Assembly: GCA_003563055.1 (NCBI GenBank)
Contig: PWSY01000052.1
Location: 1-46,748, forward strand
DNA from: Anaerolineaceae bacterium
GTDB lineage: Bacteria; Chloroflexota; Anaerolineae; Anaerolineales; Anaerolineaceae
Length of the DNA stretch: 46,748 nucleotides
Reading direction: 5' to 3'
Made by a program: the position numbers and the translations under genes. The notes beneath the pieces are model-generated. The model ran no database searches, was not told where the DNA came from, and was given only the letters and a program-made list of their open reading frames with translations. This document shows, piece after piece, positions 17,507 to 25,064 of the stretch (within the stretch, counting starts at the first letter, position 1; every line of letters starts with the position of its first letter).

Positions 17507-18514
17507 ATGCGTATCACACGAGACCTTCTTCATAAGTTTGCCACCCAAACGGTGAAACAGCGAAAGCGAAGTGAACCTGACTTGCACGCCGTCTACCTGA
17601 CAGGATCACTATTAAGCAAAGCCCCCATGCTGGGTGGTACCACGGATATTGACCTGATTTTAGTCCACAAATATCAAGCGCCTGTCCACAGAGAAGTTGT
17701 CTCAATTACCCCTGAAATCTCTGTGGATATTTTTCATAAAATTAAAGATGACTACATCCAGCACAGGAAACTTCGCCACGATGCTTTTATCGGGTACCCC
17801 CTGACCTATAACCATATCCTTCTGTTTGATAGTGACCACTGGCTTGAATTCATCCAGGCAAGTGTCAGTGCAGAATTCCACCGAGCTGATAATGTGTTGG
17901 CGCGCGTGAACAATCTTTCAAGTACTGCACGTGAAAACTGGTTTTCTTTAACGCAAAGCACCCCAAAAACACATCTTGTTTGGCTGAAAGAGTATTTGGA
18001 AATCATCGTTCTAGCTGCAAATGCTGTTTCAGGCCTGATTGGCCCCCCATTAACAAACCGCCGTTTCATGCCAACTTTCAGACTACGAACAGAAGATTTG
18101 GGGGCTGAACATGTTTTTGATACATTCGTTGACTTGTTGGGGCTCTTTGAGGCAGATGGAGAAGTTATCATTAACTGGATCAACGCCTTTGAACAAGACT
18201 TGCAATTCCTTGCGGAATCAACATCCCCGCCTGTCCATCTATCTCCCTGCCGACATCCATATTATCTGGAGGCTTTCAAAGCCTTTGTTGAAACTGATAT
18301 CCCCATCCATGCAGCCTGGCCACTCTTACGCACGTGGCTCGATCTTCAGCTGGCAGTCCCACAACCTTCACCCAGCGTTACCACCTGGGCTGAGTGTTTG
18401 ACCACCCTCAATTTGACAGAGGATGTTATTCCTCAGAAAATTGAAGCACTGGATGCCTTTTTGGACATCGTTGAAGAATTAATCGAAACCTGGTCGACGA
18501 TTTACGGATATTAG
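17507..18514 (+). CDS. Nucleotidyltransferase-fold protein, function unknown
   Basis: A 335-residue protein whose first ~95 residues look like an antibiotic-type nucleotidyltransferase domain: LTGSLLSKAP (G33-S34) and TTDIDLILVH (D47, D49) give the GS...DxD metal site, and the third acidic residue is probably in ISVDIFHKI. The rest (about 100-335) is helical with no recognised domain, ending with VEELIETW. AGGGGA precedes the start. It sits downstream of the deoxynucleoside kinase, probably co-transcribed, which hints at a nucleotide-linked role but does not prove one. Its stop is only about 25 bases before the candidate origin. Confidence 0.7.
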   Translation: MRITRDLLHKFATQTVKQRKRSEPDLHAVYLTGSLLSKAPMLGGTTDIDLILVHKYQAPVHREVVSITPEISVDIFHKIKDDYIQHRKLRHDAFIGYPLTYNHILLFDSDHWLEFIQASVSAEFHRADNVLARVNNLSSTARENWFSLTQSTPKTHLVWLKEYLEIIVLAANAVSGLIGPPLTNRRFMPTFRLRTEDLGAEHVFDTFVDLLGLFEADGEVIINWINAFEQDLQFLAESTSPPVHLSPCRHPYYLEAFKAFVETDIPIHAAWPLLRTWLDLQLAVPQPSPSVTTWAECLTTLNLTEDVIPQKIEALDAFLDIVEELIETWSTIYGY

Positions 18515-18539
18515 GGTTGCCCTTATTTACCAGTTACTT

Positions 18540-18960
18540 AACCAAGCTCACTTGTATTTCTGTTCTTTCCCTGCATACCTGTGGATAACTTCCCCAAAAC
18601 TGGGGATAACTTATACGAAATGTGGATAACTAATGCCTCCAGTATGAAAAACTGAGGGGGATTCTGGAAAACCTCTGGAGAAAAAACCTGGAAAACCACC
18701 TGTTTCGCCCAAATACAGTTTCTCCTAGACTTATGCACTTTATGATAAACAACCCCATGTGGAGAGAAAGGAACAGCAAATCTCCTTATATACCAGGGTC
18801 TTTAATTCACCTTGCCGGATATAGCCTATTTATAATGGTGATTTTAGGAACTATTTTCTTTTATCCACATTTCCACAGTCCCTACGACTAAGACTACTTA
18901 AAATATCTATCCAAATATCAATGGAGAAAAAGTATTAAACAATCCCGACCTTGCTACATT
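18540..18960. other. Candidate chromosomal replication origin (oriC)
   Basis: Non-coding sequence with DnaA boxes and AT-rich DNA. Perfect TGTGGATAA boxes lie at 18580-18588 and 18621-18629 (minus sense), a one-mismatch box TGGGGATAA at 18601-18609, and a perfect TTATCCACA at 18861-18869 overlapped at its last base by ATTTCCACA at 18869-18877. Weaker matches are at 18663-18671, 18674-18682 and 18687-18695. The stretch around 18780-18945 is AT-rich and could unwind. Plus-strand composition changes from C>G to G>C across this point in genes on both strands. Two parS sites lie 5.4 kb to the right and dnaN 9 kb away. No dnaA gene is visible here. Confidence 0.75.
18580..18629 (-). promoter_or_regulatory. 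Three phased DnaA boxes
   Basis: The boxes start at 18580, 18601 and 18621, spaced 21 and 20 bp, which is two helical turns, so all three face the same side of the helix and point the same way. Two are perfect TTATCCACA (minus strand); the middle one differs by one base. This is the usual nucleation layout for DnaA filament assembly. Confidence 0.8.
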
Positions 18961-19022
18961 AGAGGGTAACCTTTGTCCACCAGGCTGCATCTAAACAGAA
19001 AAATTAACAGGAGCGAAAATTA

Positions 19023-19364
19023 ATGCATATGCTTCGAGATTCCTGTTCGGTATTTATCTCCCTTGTGGCCAAAATGGACACACAGGTCGTTGGACATATC
19101 TTGTTTACGCCTGTTTGCCTCCGCCTTAAAGAGGGCAATGAGATAAACGGGATGGGATTGGGGCCCTTAGCTGTCCTGCCAGAGTTTCAAAATAAGGGTA
19201 TCGGATCTGCGCTGTGTCAGGAGGGACTGCGGCGACTAGCATCTGATGGGTATCCCTTTGTTATCGTTTTGGGACATCCAAGTTAATACCCCCGTTTTGG
19301 TTTTACTAGGGCCAGCGCTCATGGGGTCACCTGCGTATATGACGATGTTTTTTTCGCCACCTGA
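19023..19364 (+). pseudogene. Decayed GNAT N-acetyltransferase
   Basis: A remnant of a COG3153-type GNAT enzyme. LRDSCSVFISLVAKMD, VVGHILFTPV, MGLGPLAVLPEFQNKGIGSA (the acetyl-CoA pyrophosphate loop) and PFVIVLGHP are all typical. About 40 N-terminal residues are missing: an AGGAG site leads to an ATG that joins directly to the LRDSC region. An in-frame TAA at 19284-19286 interrupts LGHPS; after it the same frame continues YPRFGFTRASAHGV, the expected sequence, to TGA at 19362-19364. The C-terminal strands are gone. It therefore has an N-terminal deletion, a nonsense codon and a truncated end. Confidence 0.8.
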
Positions 19365-19389
19365 AAGTGAAAGCAATCAAGCAATCTAA

Positions 19390-19605
19390 CCATTCACCCT
19401 GGAGCAATTAGCGATCCTGACAGATGTTTTTGATCAGGCGGTTAGAGATCATGGCAATTTAACGGGTAGACAAAAACGCTATGCTGTCGGTTTTCTGGGT
19501 GTTATTAATGCTATGATTGGGCTGTATGTGCAAAAAGGAGTGATATTGACTGACGAGCTTGTTTACCAGGTTGTCCATCAGTTCATGTATGGAATTTTAA
19601 GTTAA
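19390..19605 (+). pseudogene. Remnant of a TetR/AcrR-type regulator, C-terminal part
   Basis: In frame with TAA 19603-19605, the sequence reads PFTLEQLAILTDVFDQAVRD, then FLGVINAMIGLYVQKG and LTDELVYQVVHQFMYGI, the pattern of a TetR C-terminal ligand domain ending in a helix with HQFMxGI. A TAA at 19387-19389 closes it upstream. Beyond that the frame stays open and reads SPPESESNQAI, possibly more of the same protein. No helix-turn-helix part exists, so it cannot be functional. The family call rests on the C-terminal pattern only. Confidence 0.5.
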
Positions 19606-19670
19606 CGCCTCTATAATTTTTCTAAATATTACACCTAACGGTAAATATGCTTATAAACAAGAGACTATTT

Positions 19671-20012
19671 ATGACAAATCCAAATTGGATTGGGGAAGCG
19701 CTTTTTTACCATATTTACCGCTTGGCTTATGTGATGTGCCTGGTAAACTATAGACCATTATCTATTTCACACTAGCAATTTGCCTTTTACAGGGTGGTGG
19801 AACAGGACGAAAATAAACACGTTTTAGTGGTGCTGAAAAGCGCCCCCGAAAGGGTAGAAATTACCCTTTCTCTTCCGGGGTTAGATGGCGTATGGGTCGA
19901 TTTGATCTCGAACGACACGCATCAATCTGTCAATGGCCAAGCCCATTGGAGAAAACCCCCAAATAGCGGCCAGATATTGGCAAAGGAAACAGGAACGATC
20001 GGATTCAGTTGA
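19671..20012 (+). pseudogene. Remnant of an alpha-amylase family glycosidase with large internal deletion
   Basis: The 5' piece starts at ATG 19671 and reads TNPNWIGEALFYHIY, the standard beginning of GH13 proteins. Near 19718 a one-base loss shifts the frame; in the next frame it continues PLGLCDVPGKL, as expected. After a deletion of most of the barrel, a 3' piece (about 19776-20012) reads FAFYRVVEQDENKHVLVVLK and ITLSLPGLDGVWVDL, typical of the C-terminal beta domain, ending at TGA. So both ends survive while roughly 350 or more residues are missing. Confidence 0.7.
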
Positions 20013-20077
20013 ACGGTATAAAGCTTATTTGGCAGATAAGCAGGATAAAACAGTGCTGAGAATTCATTGGTTCAGGC

Positions 20078-21193
20078 TCACATGCATTTTGGGAAGCAAC
20101 CACCCTGTTCAAGGACAAGTGCTCCGGTATTCGCGTTTTGATAGCGTCGGTGGGGGGTGAGTGTGAGCGCATAACCCGATTTTTCGGCCCACTTACTCAG
20201 GTTGCGTAATTCAATCAGGGCTTTTTTCATTGCAAGTCCATCTTCAATACCAAATCGGTAGGTGAAGAAGCCCGGGTTGTCTTCGAGGTAAGCGAGGATT
20301 GCGTCCCAGGCTTTCACCACCGGGGTCAGCTTGGTTTGATAATCTACTTTTTTAAGTGGTTTCAGTGGTAAGTGCAGATTGCGTATTAGTACATCCATCA
20401 TGGTGGGGTTATAAAGAAAACGCGCATACACTGAGCCATGACTGACCTGGAGGTGATCGGGCAGTGTCAGATCAGATTTATGAGAGAAGACATCGACTTC
20501 GAGATGGTAGACGACATTGGCTTGCAGGCGATATTGGCGCAAATCGTCTTCGGGGATTAAGGCCTTGATCTCCGTCAATATATGCCTGGCCGCAGTCTCT
20601 AAATTGGTTTTAAGAGAAGCTTCATCATCCATTATGCTCACTGGAGGGATAAGCTCACCCACGTTGATGGATAATTTGGGTTGTTTGAATTGAAGGGCTT
20701 TTTCTAAGCCGCCATGGACACCCCCAAACCCAATTGGGATAATGGGGACTTGGGCCTGGTAACTGAGCCAGGCTACCCCTATTTGGGCCTGCATCTGTGC
20801 AGGGTTCCAAATACCACCTTCAGGAAAGATACCGAGGATTCCACCTTGTTTCAGCACATTAAGGGCAAGATTTAAACCTTTGCGATCCAGGTTGCCCCGG
20901 TTGACGGGAATAACGCCATAAGTGTTGACAATGAAGGCATAGTTAGGGTCAAGGGGAATATCACCTGTGCTGATAAATTCCACGGTACCCGGGCAATAAG
21001 CTGCCATCATGACTGCTTCCAAGACAGCGGCATGATTTCCTGCCAGAATGATGGGTCCATGCTTGGGCAATCTTTCCAACCCATTGCTATCAATATCTGT
21101 TAGCAGGGACAACATCCCTTTTGCTAATGTGGTCATTCCTTTACGCACCAAGGCACGGCGCGGAAATTTCAAGTTATTGCCATCATTGCTCAT
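20078..21193 (-). CDS. PlsC-type lysophospholipid acyltransferase
   Basis: Membrane-associated enzyme that acylates a lysophospholipid or related glycerolipid. Motif I is GNHAAVLEA (His54, Glu59), an HX4E instead of the usual HX4D; the Arg of motif II lies in VIPVNRGNLDRKG; motif III is GIFPEGGIWN; motif IV is VPIIPIG. The C-terminal ~150 residues (from about 225) have no clear domain. ATG 21193 with AGGTG six bases upstream is preferred to GTG 21202. Length is about 371 residues, longer than the bare domain. Substrate is unknown. Confidence 0.85.
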   Translation of the reverse strand: MSNDGNNLKFPRRALVRKGMTTLAKGMLSLLTDIDSNGLERLPKHGPIILAGNHAAVLEAVMMAAYCPGTVEFISTGDIPLDPNYAFIVNTYGVIPVNRGNLDRKGLNLALNVLKQGGILGIFPEGGIWNPAQMQAQIGVAWLSYQAQVPIIPIGFGGVHGGLEKALQFKQPKLSINVGELIPPVSIMDDEASLKTNLETAARHILTEIKALIPEDDLRQYRLQANVVYHLEVDVFSHKSDLTLPDHLQVSHGSVYARFLYNPTMMDVLIRNLHLPLKPLKKVDYQTKLTPVVKAWDAILAYLEDNPGFFTYRFGIEDGLAMKKALIELRNLSKWAEKSGYALTLTPHRRYQNANTGALVLEQGGCFPKCM

Positions 21194-21660
21194 ACAATTC
21201 ACCTATCAGTCGAACATAACGCGGAAAATTCATGCATGCGTGAGAAAAGAATTACTCGTTTCATCGTTATCAACCTTAATATGCCATCGATATTATTATA
21301 AGCGATAACCCGGCGACGAAGCGCTTAACATGGGAATACAACCATCACCTAAACGCTTAATAAGTTAGGCCGATCGCAACATCATCCATTTTCGCAGAAT
21401 CAACAAGCTTCATAATTTACACTCCCCTTCCCGCCTACCGGGCACCCTTCTCCTCCCCGAGGGAAAGGGCCGGGGATGGGGTCTGTTACCATTCGAACAT
21501 CGATAGGATAAACTTTTCTCGCATTTTGCGATTGCTTTGAATGATAAATTCAGGAATAATGATTCACTTAAAGGGCAAGTATAATTAATGGACTTGTGAC
21601 ATCAACAGTTATGTCAAGATTGTAAATGGACACTAACTTAGCAAAAACCGGATTATTTAA
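21194..21660. other. Intergenic region with a G/C-rich repeat-like block
   Basis: About 470 bases without a supported gene, lying between divergent plsC-type and FkbM genes. It contains a block at about 21425-21482 with ACCCTTCTCCTCCCC, GAGGGAAAGGGCCGGGG and ATGGGG, a composition common in interspersed repeats of this phylum. Near the FkbM start are a TATAAT at 21580-21585 and a TGACAT/ATGTCA inverted repeat at 21597-21616, possible control elements. No ORF reaches a believable product. Confidence 0.4.
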
Positions 21661-22407
21661 ATGGATTTTTCAAAAATACATTATCAGAGTTTTTTCGGCC
21701 GTCTCATTAGACTGCCGCTTAAATTGATTCCAAAGCGTATGGTTCTGCCCATCGTCCAGGGTCAACTAAAGGGTATAAAATGGATCGTTGGTGCTGGAGA
21801 ACATGGTTATTGGTTAGGGAGTTATGAAATCCGTAAGCGGCGAGCCTTTGAGGAGGTCATTAAACCAGGTTCGATCGTATATGATATTGGTGCCAATGTG
21901 GGCTATTACAGCCTTCTAGCAGGGGTGCTGGTTGGGTCGGAGGGGATTGTATTTGCTTTTGAACCTTTGCCGCGTAATGTAACCTACCTTCGCAAGCATG
22001 TGGCGCTTAATCAGGCTGCGAATATCCGGGTGATTGAGGCAGCTGTCGCTGAGCGTTCAGGCCAGGCTCGATTTAATTTGGGCGCCAGTACTGCCATGGG
22101 GCACCTGGCAGAGTCCGGTGAAATAGCTGTGAAAACGGTGGGACTGGATGATATGCTGGATGCTGGTGATCTGGTACCGCCGCACACGATGAAAATCGAT
22201 GTCGAAGGGGCTGAATATAGCGTGTTGATGGGGGCCCAGAAATTGCTTAATAAGCATCACCCCACACTTTTTTTGGATACCCATGAACGTGAAGCGCATA
22301 AGGCAACAATCAAACTTTTAAAAAGCCTAAATTACTGTTTTAAGATATTGGATGGAAAACCGATTGAGGAATCGAAGGAGATGATCGCATATCACCAGGC
22401 CGGATAA
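21661..22407 (+). CDS. FkbM family methyltransferase
   Basis: SAM-dependent O-methyltransferase, often acting on sugars or polyketides in surface glycan synthesis. In the 248 residues, motif I is VYDIGANVGYYSLLAG (about 74-89), followed by AFEPLPRNVTYLRKHV with the adenosine-contacting acidic residue, then VKTVGLDDML and MKIDVEGAEYSVLMGA, both diagnostic of FkbM. No strong ribosome site is visible before the ATG. It is divergent from the acyltransferase and convergent with the broken methyltransferase, so it is alone. Substrate is unknown. Confidence 0.88.
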   Translation: MDFSKIHYQSFFGRLIRLPLKLIPKRMVLPIVQGQLKGIKWIVGAGEHGYWLGSYEIRKRRAFEEVIKPGSIVYDIGANVGYYSLLAGVLVGSEGIVFAFEPLPRNVTYLRKHVALNQAANIRVIEAAVAERSGQARFNLGASTAMGHLAESGEIAVKTVGLDDMLDAGDLVPPHTMKIDVEGAEYSVLMGAQKLLNKHHPTLFLDTHEREAHKATIKLLKSLNYCFKILDGKPIEESKEMIAYHQAG

Positions 22408-22457
22408 GCCAATAAGGATGGCAGTATATCATGGTCAGCCAAACGAGTTAATGTCGT

Positions 22458-23222
22458 TCACAGGTATGAGCAGGTTTTACTCGATATGAAAACAAGGGAC
22501 TCGCTGTTCATTGGTGGTTCGTTTTGATCATAGGCACTGTGGGAATGGATGCTGGTAAATCCGGCATTTTCCAATAAACAGGTAAATGCCTCAATTGTGT
22601 AGTACCGAATATCCAACTCTTCCCACTCTGTCTCCAAGGTTTTTTCCTCCTGGATTAGGGCGTAATGGTTTATGTGATGCGATGTGTTTTCCTCGAAATT
22701 TCTGTAAGTGGTTGCATTCATCAAAATTTTTATCCCATCAGAACGCTCAACTCAGCGGCTTTCTTCAGTGGGTGATTGTCCTGTACCATAAACCGCCTGT
22801 TCAATCTCAATAATCAACAATCCCCCTGATGCCAAATGGGTATATAGGTGGTCCAGACTTTTTCGAATAATGGTCGGATCTGTTAATAAACAAAAAGACC
22901 CTGCTGGAATTATTATCAAGGGATACGTATCAGGCAATTTAAGGTGGTGTAAATATTGTTGATAAAGCGCAGGCTGTACACCAGCCAATTCAGCTTTTCT
23001 CCGGCAGGCAGACAGCATATCGGGGGAGGCATCCACGCCAACAACCTCGATGCCTCTGGCCATGAGGGGGATCAAAAAACGACCTGAACCACACATCGGT
23101 TCAAGGATGGGGCCACCGGCTTTTTCCGCATAGTCTAAATAATACCGAAATGCACCCTGTGGCGGGCAGGGCTTATCGAGATCATAAAATTCTGTTGATA
23201 ATTTTCCATATTGGGACATCAT
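22458..23222 (-). pseudogene. Class I methyltransferase broken by an in-frame TGA
   Basis: The 5' part (23222 to 22752) has SAM motif ILEPMCGSGRFLIPL, VVGVDASPDML, PAGSFCLLTD and GGLLIIEIEQ. It stops at TGA (22754-22752 on the minus strand). The same frame resumes at once as VERSDGIKILMNATTYRNF and continues to YALIQEEKTLETEWEELDIR and YTIEAFTCLLENAGF, the normal second half of this family. Relatives usually have Trp just before VERxDG, so the codon looks like TGG changed to TGA. A single base therefore separates this from an intact gene of about 254 codons. An assembly error or a very recent mutation are both possible. Confidence 0.78.
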
Positions 23223-23231
23223 AATCCTTAA

Positions 23232-24278
23232 TCACAAATTAGAAAGTTGTACCATGCCGGGCTGTTGCGGAGGGGAATCAATGTGTATAGCTATGGGTAG
23301 AAATTGCTTGATAACATGAGCATTGGTTAACAGGTGCTGGGTAATGCAATTGGTACGAAATTTGGACGCACCGCCAATAAAAGATAAGGGCAACAATAGT
23401 TGGTCGGCAAGGTACTGATCGATGCACCCGATGGAATTCAGGAACTCAAGCATCTGATCTACTGCTTCATCTGCTACCAGCTCAGCGGGTTTCCCGAGCT
23501 CACCCAGGGATGAATAACAGGCACTGGAGGCAAAGGCCCGCCCAGGCTTGGTAAAGGTCGCTTTAAGCATCAGGAAAGTGCCTTTTCCCGGAGATGACAA
23601 ACGGATGGTTTTTATTTTCGTATCTTTGCAGACAGGGTACAGCCGTCTTAATGCCTGGTGTTTTTGACGTTTGGCAATGGAGTCGTCAAGATTTGCTACC
23701 CCGGAAAGGCCCTGGATATGAATCAGATCTCCCCGTTCTTCACAGATAAAGGACTGCAGATTCTTTGCAGGCAATATTTTGAACCCACATTCACCACCCC
23801 CTTTTGGATAAAAGCCAGCTTTGTGGAGCGAGGATTGGGCTCTAAAACCGAGATGTTCCATCAACGGCAGCCAGTGGGCCTGAATGAAATCGAAGCTTGG
23901 GCTCCATTGGACATGGGTGCCGCCGGTGAGGGTTACATCAGAGGACGCCTCACAAACACTAAGGGGGAGGAAAATGGTTTGCAGAACCAGGGCAATCGAA
24001 CCGGCTGTTCCGATATCAAAGTGATAGCGGCCCGGGCGGATATTTGATGGGCTCAGTGTCAGAGCGGTGGATCCAGGAAGAACCCCTTCTGTCCGGGCAT
24101 TGGCAATCTTGGCTATAGCAGCAACAGCAGCCAGATGCTGTGCACGAAGCCCAGGTTGCTTTCGGTTTGCTCTGATATTGTGGATGTGGACCGGTGTGCC
24201 TGTCAGGGCGGAGAGGGTCAGGCTGGTACGTAGGATCTGTCCGCCCCCTTCACCATAGGCGCCATTAATTGTGATCAT
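23232..24278 (-). CDS. rtcA: RNA 3'-terminal phosphate cyclase
   Basis: Converts RNA 3'-phosphate ends to 2',3'-cyclic phosphate using ATP, through a covalent enzyme-AMP. The protein is about 348 residues with the start at ATG 24278 giving MITINGAYGEGGGQILRTSL, the family's diagnostic beginning. Other hallmarks are IRANRKQPGLRAQHL, GGTHVQWSPSFDF, FYPKGGGECGF, SSACYSSLGELGKPAE, and the catalytic His region NCITQHLLTN near residue 320. No rtcB ligase is in view. It lies just left of the parS pair; the intergenic region is shared with the gene at 24509. Confidence 0.92.
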   Translation of the reverse strand: MITINGAYGEGGGQILRTSLTLSALTGTPVHIHNIRANRKQPGLRAQHLAAVAAIAKIANARTEGVLPGSTALTLSPSNIRPGRYHFDIGTAGSIALVLQTIFLPLSVCEASSDVTLTGGTHVQWSPSFDFIQAHWLPLMEHLGFRAQSSLHKAGFYPKGGGECGFKILPAKNLQSFICEERGDLIHIQGLSGVANLDDSIAKRQKHQALRRLYPVCKDTKIKTIRLSSPGKGTFLMLKATFTKPGRAFASSACYSSLGELGKPAELVADEAVDQMLEFLNSIGCIDQYLADQLLLPLSFIGGASKFRTNCITQHLLTNAHVIKQFLPIAIHIDSPPQQPGMVQLSNL

Positions 24279-24325
24279 GGAGGTCACTTTCTGAGGGCTT
24301 GATTATGTCGAATCTTATCATAAGC

Positions 24326-24341
24326 TGTTTCACGTGAAACA
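24326..24341. other. parS centromere site 1
   Basis: TGTTTCACGTGAAACA, a perfect 16-bp palindrome identical to the bacterial ParB/Spo0J consensus. It lies in the intergenic region upstream of rtcA. parS sites load ParB, and usually lie near oriC. Confidence 0.93.
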
Positions 24342-24423
24342 TTGTTAATAAAAACCTCACGTCATTCTATACATACTTGAAAGAGGGGCTATACTTACAC
24401 TAATTATAAATAACTAGGCGGAT

Positions 24424-24439
24424 TGTTTCACGTGAAACA
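24424..24439. other. parS centromere site 2
   Basis: A second perfect TGTTTCACGTGAAACA, 98 bp from the first, in the same non-coding stretch. The pairing of two perfect sites makes chance very unlikely. No parA or parB gene is in the window. Confidence 0.93.
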
Positions 24440-24508
24440 TTCCATTCAATACCAGTATCCGCCCTAGCGTTTTTAACAGGCGGGTCTGTACCTTTGCGGA
24501 GTTTGGAC

Positions 24509-25027
24509 ATGCGCTACAATTTGTTGATCTTCAATCAATATCAGGTGGGTGAGTTTTCTGAAAACGCGTTGATTGATGCGATCAATGAGTCAAATTTAGC
24601 GACGCTCTGTGAACAATATGGGCTGGATAGCAGGATGATTGAACCGGCTTTGTGGCATCTGGAAGTTGTGAAAGCGCCTGATGCTCTTTCTCCTTTCTTT
24701 GCCCTGGTGCGATATGGTGATGAGAGAAAAAGACCGCTTATCATAAACAGATGGGATGCTTCGGAAAAGTCGGGCAAGGGCATTTTGCAGGAAGGCCTTA
24801 ATCATGGCTTGTTGCCGGCTGTCAGAGAACACTTCTGGCTGACCAGGGAGATATTTGCCCTGGAATTTGACCCCGCACAACTGAAGGACATGGGTCTGGT
24901 TTTTGCTTATGAAGTTGCTCGGTGGGTGGCCTTTCAGAGAAGAGGGATTGTGCGCGGTTTGGATGGTTGTTGGTATCGGTTAAATTGCCATAAAGCGTTT
25001 GTCCCATTATTGGCACCGGGTGATTAA
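24509..25027 (+). CDS. Conserved-looking hypothetical protein beside parS
   Basis: I do not recognise this 172-residue protein. The start is ATG 24509 with GGAG 7 bases upstream; TTG 24494 is a poorer choice. It has no signal peptide or membrane segment and is mixed alpha/beta by composition. Notable stretches are RYNLLIFNQYQVGEFSEN, PALWHLEVVKAPDALSPFFA, RPLIINRWDAS and VRGLDGCWYRLNCHKAFVPL. Codon use and length suggest a real cytosolic protein. It begins about 70 bases after parS site 2 and converges on the PEP/pyruvate-binding gene. Any link to chromosome segregation is speculation. Confidence 0.6.
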   Translation: MRYNLLIFNQYQVGEFSENALIDAINESNLATLCEQYGLDSRMIEPALWHLEVVKAPDALSPFFALVRYGDERKRPLIINRWDASEKSGKGILQEGLNHGLLPAVREHFWLTREIFALEFDPAQLKDMGLVFAYEVARWVAFQRRGIVRGLDGCWYRLNCHKAFVPLLAPGD

Positions 25028-25064
25028 GTGAGAATCAGGCGGTTGTTTTTTTTGAACCATTTGA

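Noticed and set aside
18538-18738. Minus-strand 66-codon frame across the DnaA boxes
   Set aside because: It exists only because of the repeated TGTGGATAA boxes; no start signal and no protein-like features.
19933-20160. 75-codon plus-strand frame at the end of the amylase relic
   Set aside because: Out of frame with the GH13 C-terminal piece and overlaps the acyltransferase end; no family resemblance.
22458-22724. Separate small gene starting at ATG 22724
   Set aside because: It is in the same frame as the methyltransferase upstream and continues its family pattern, so it is the second half of the broken gene.
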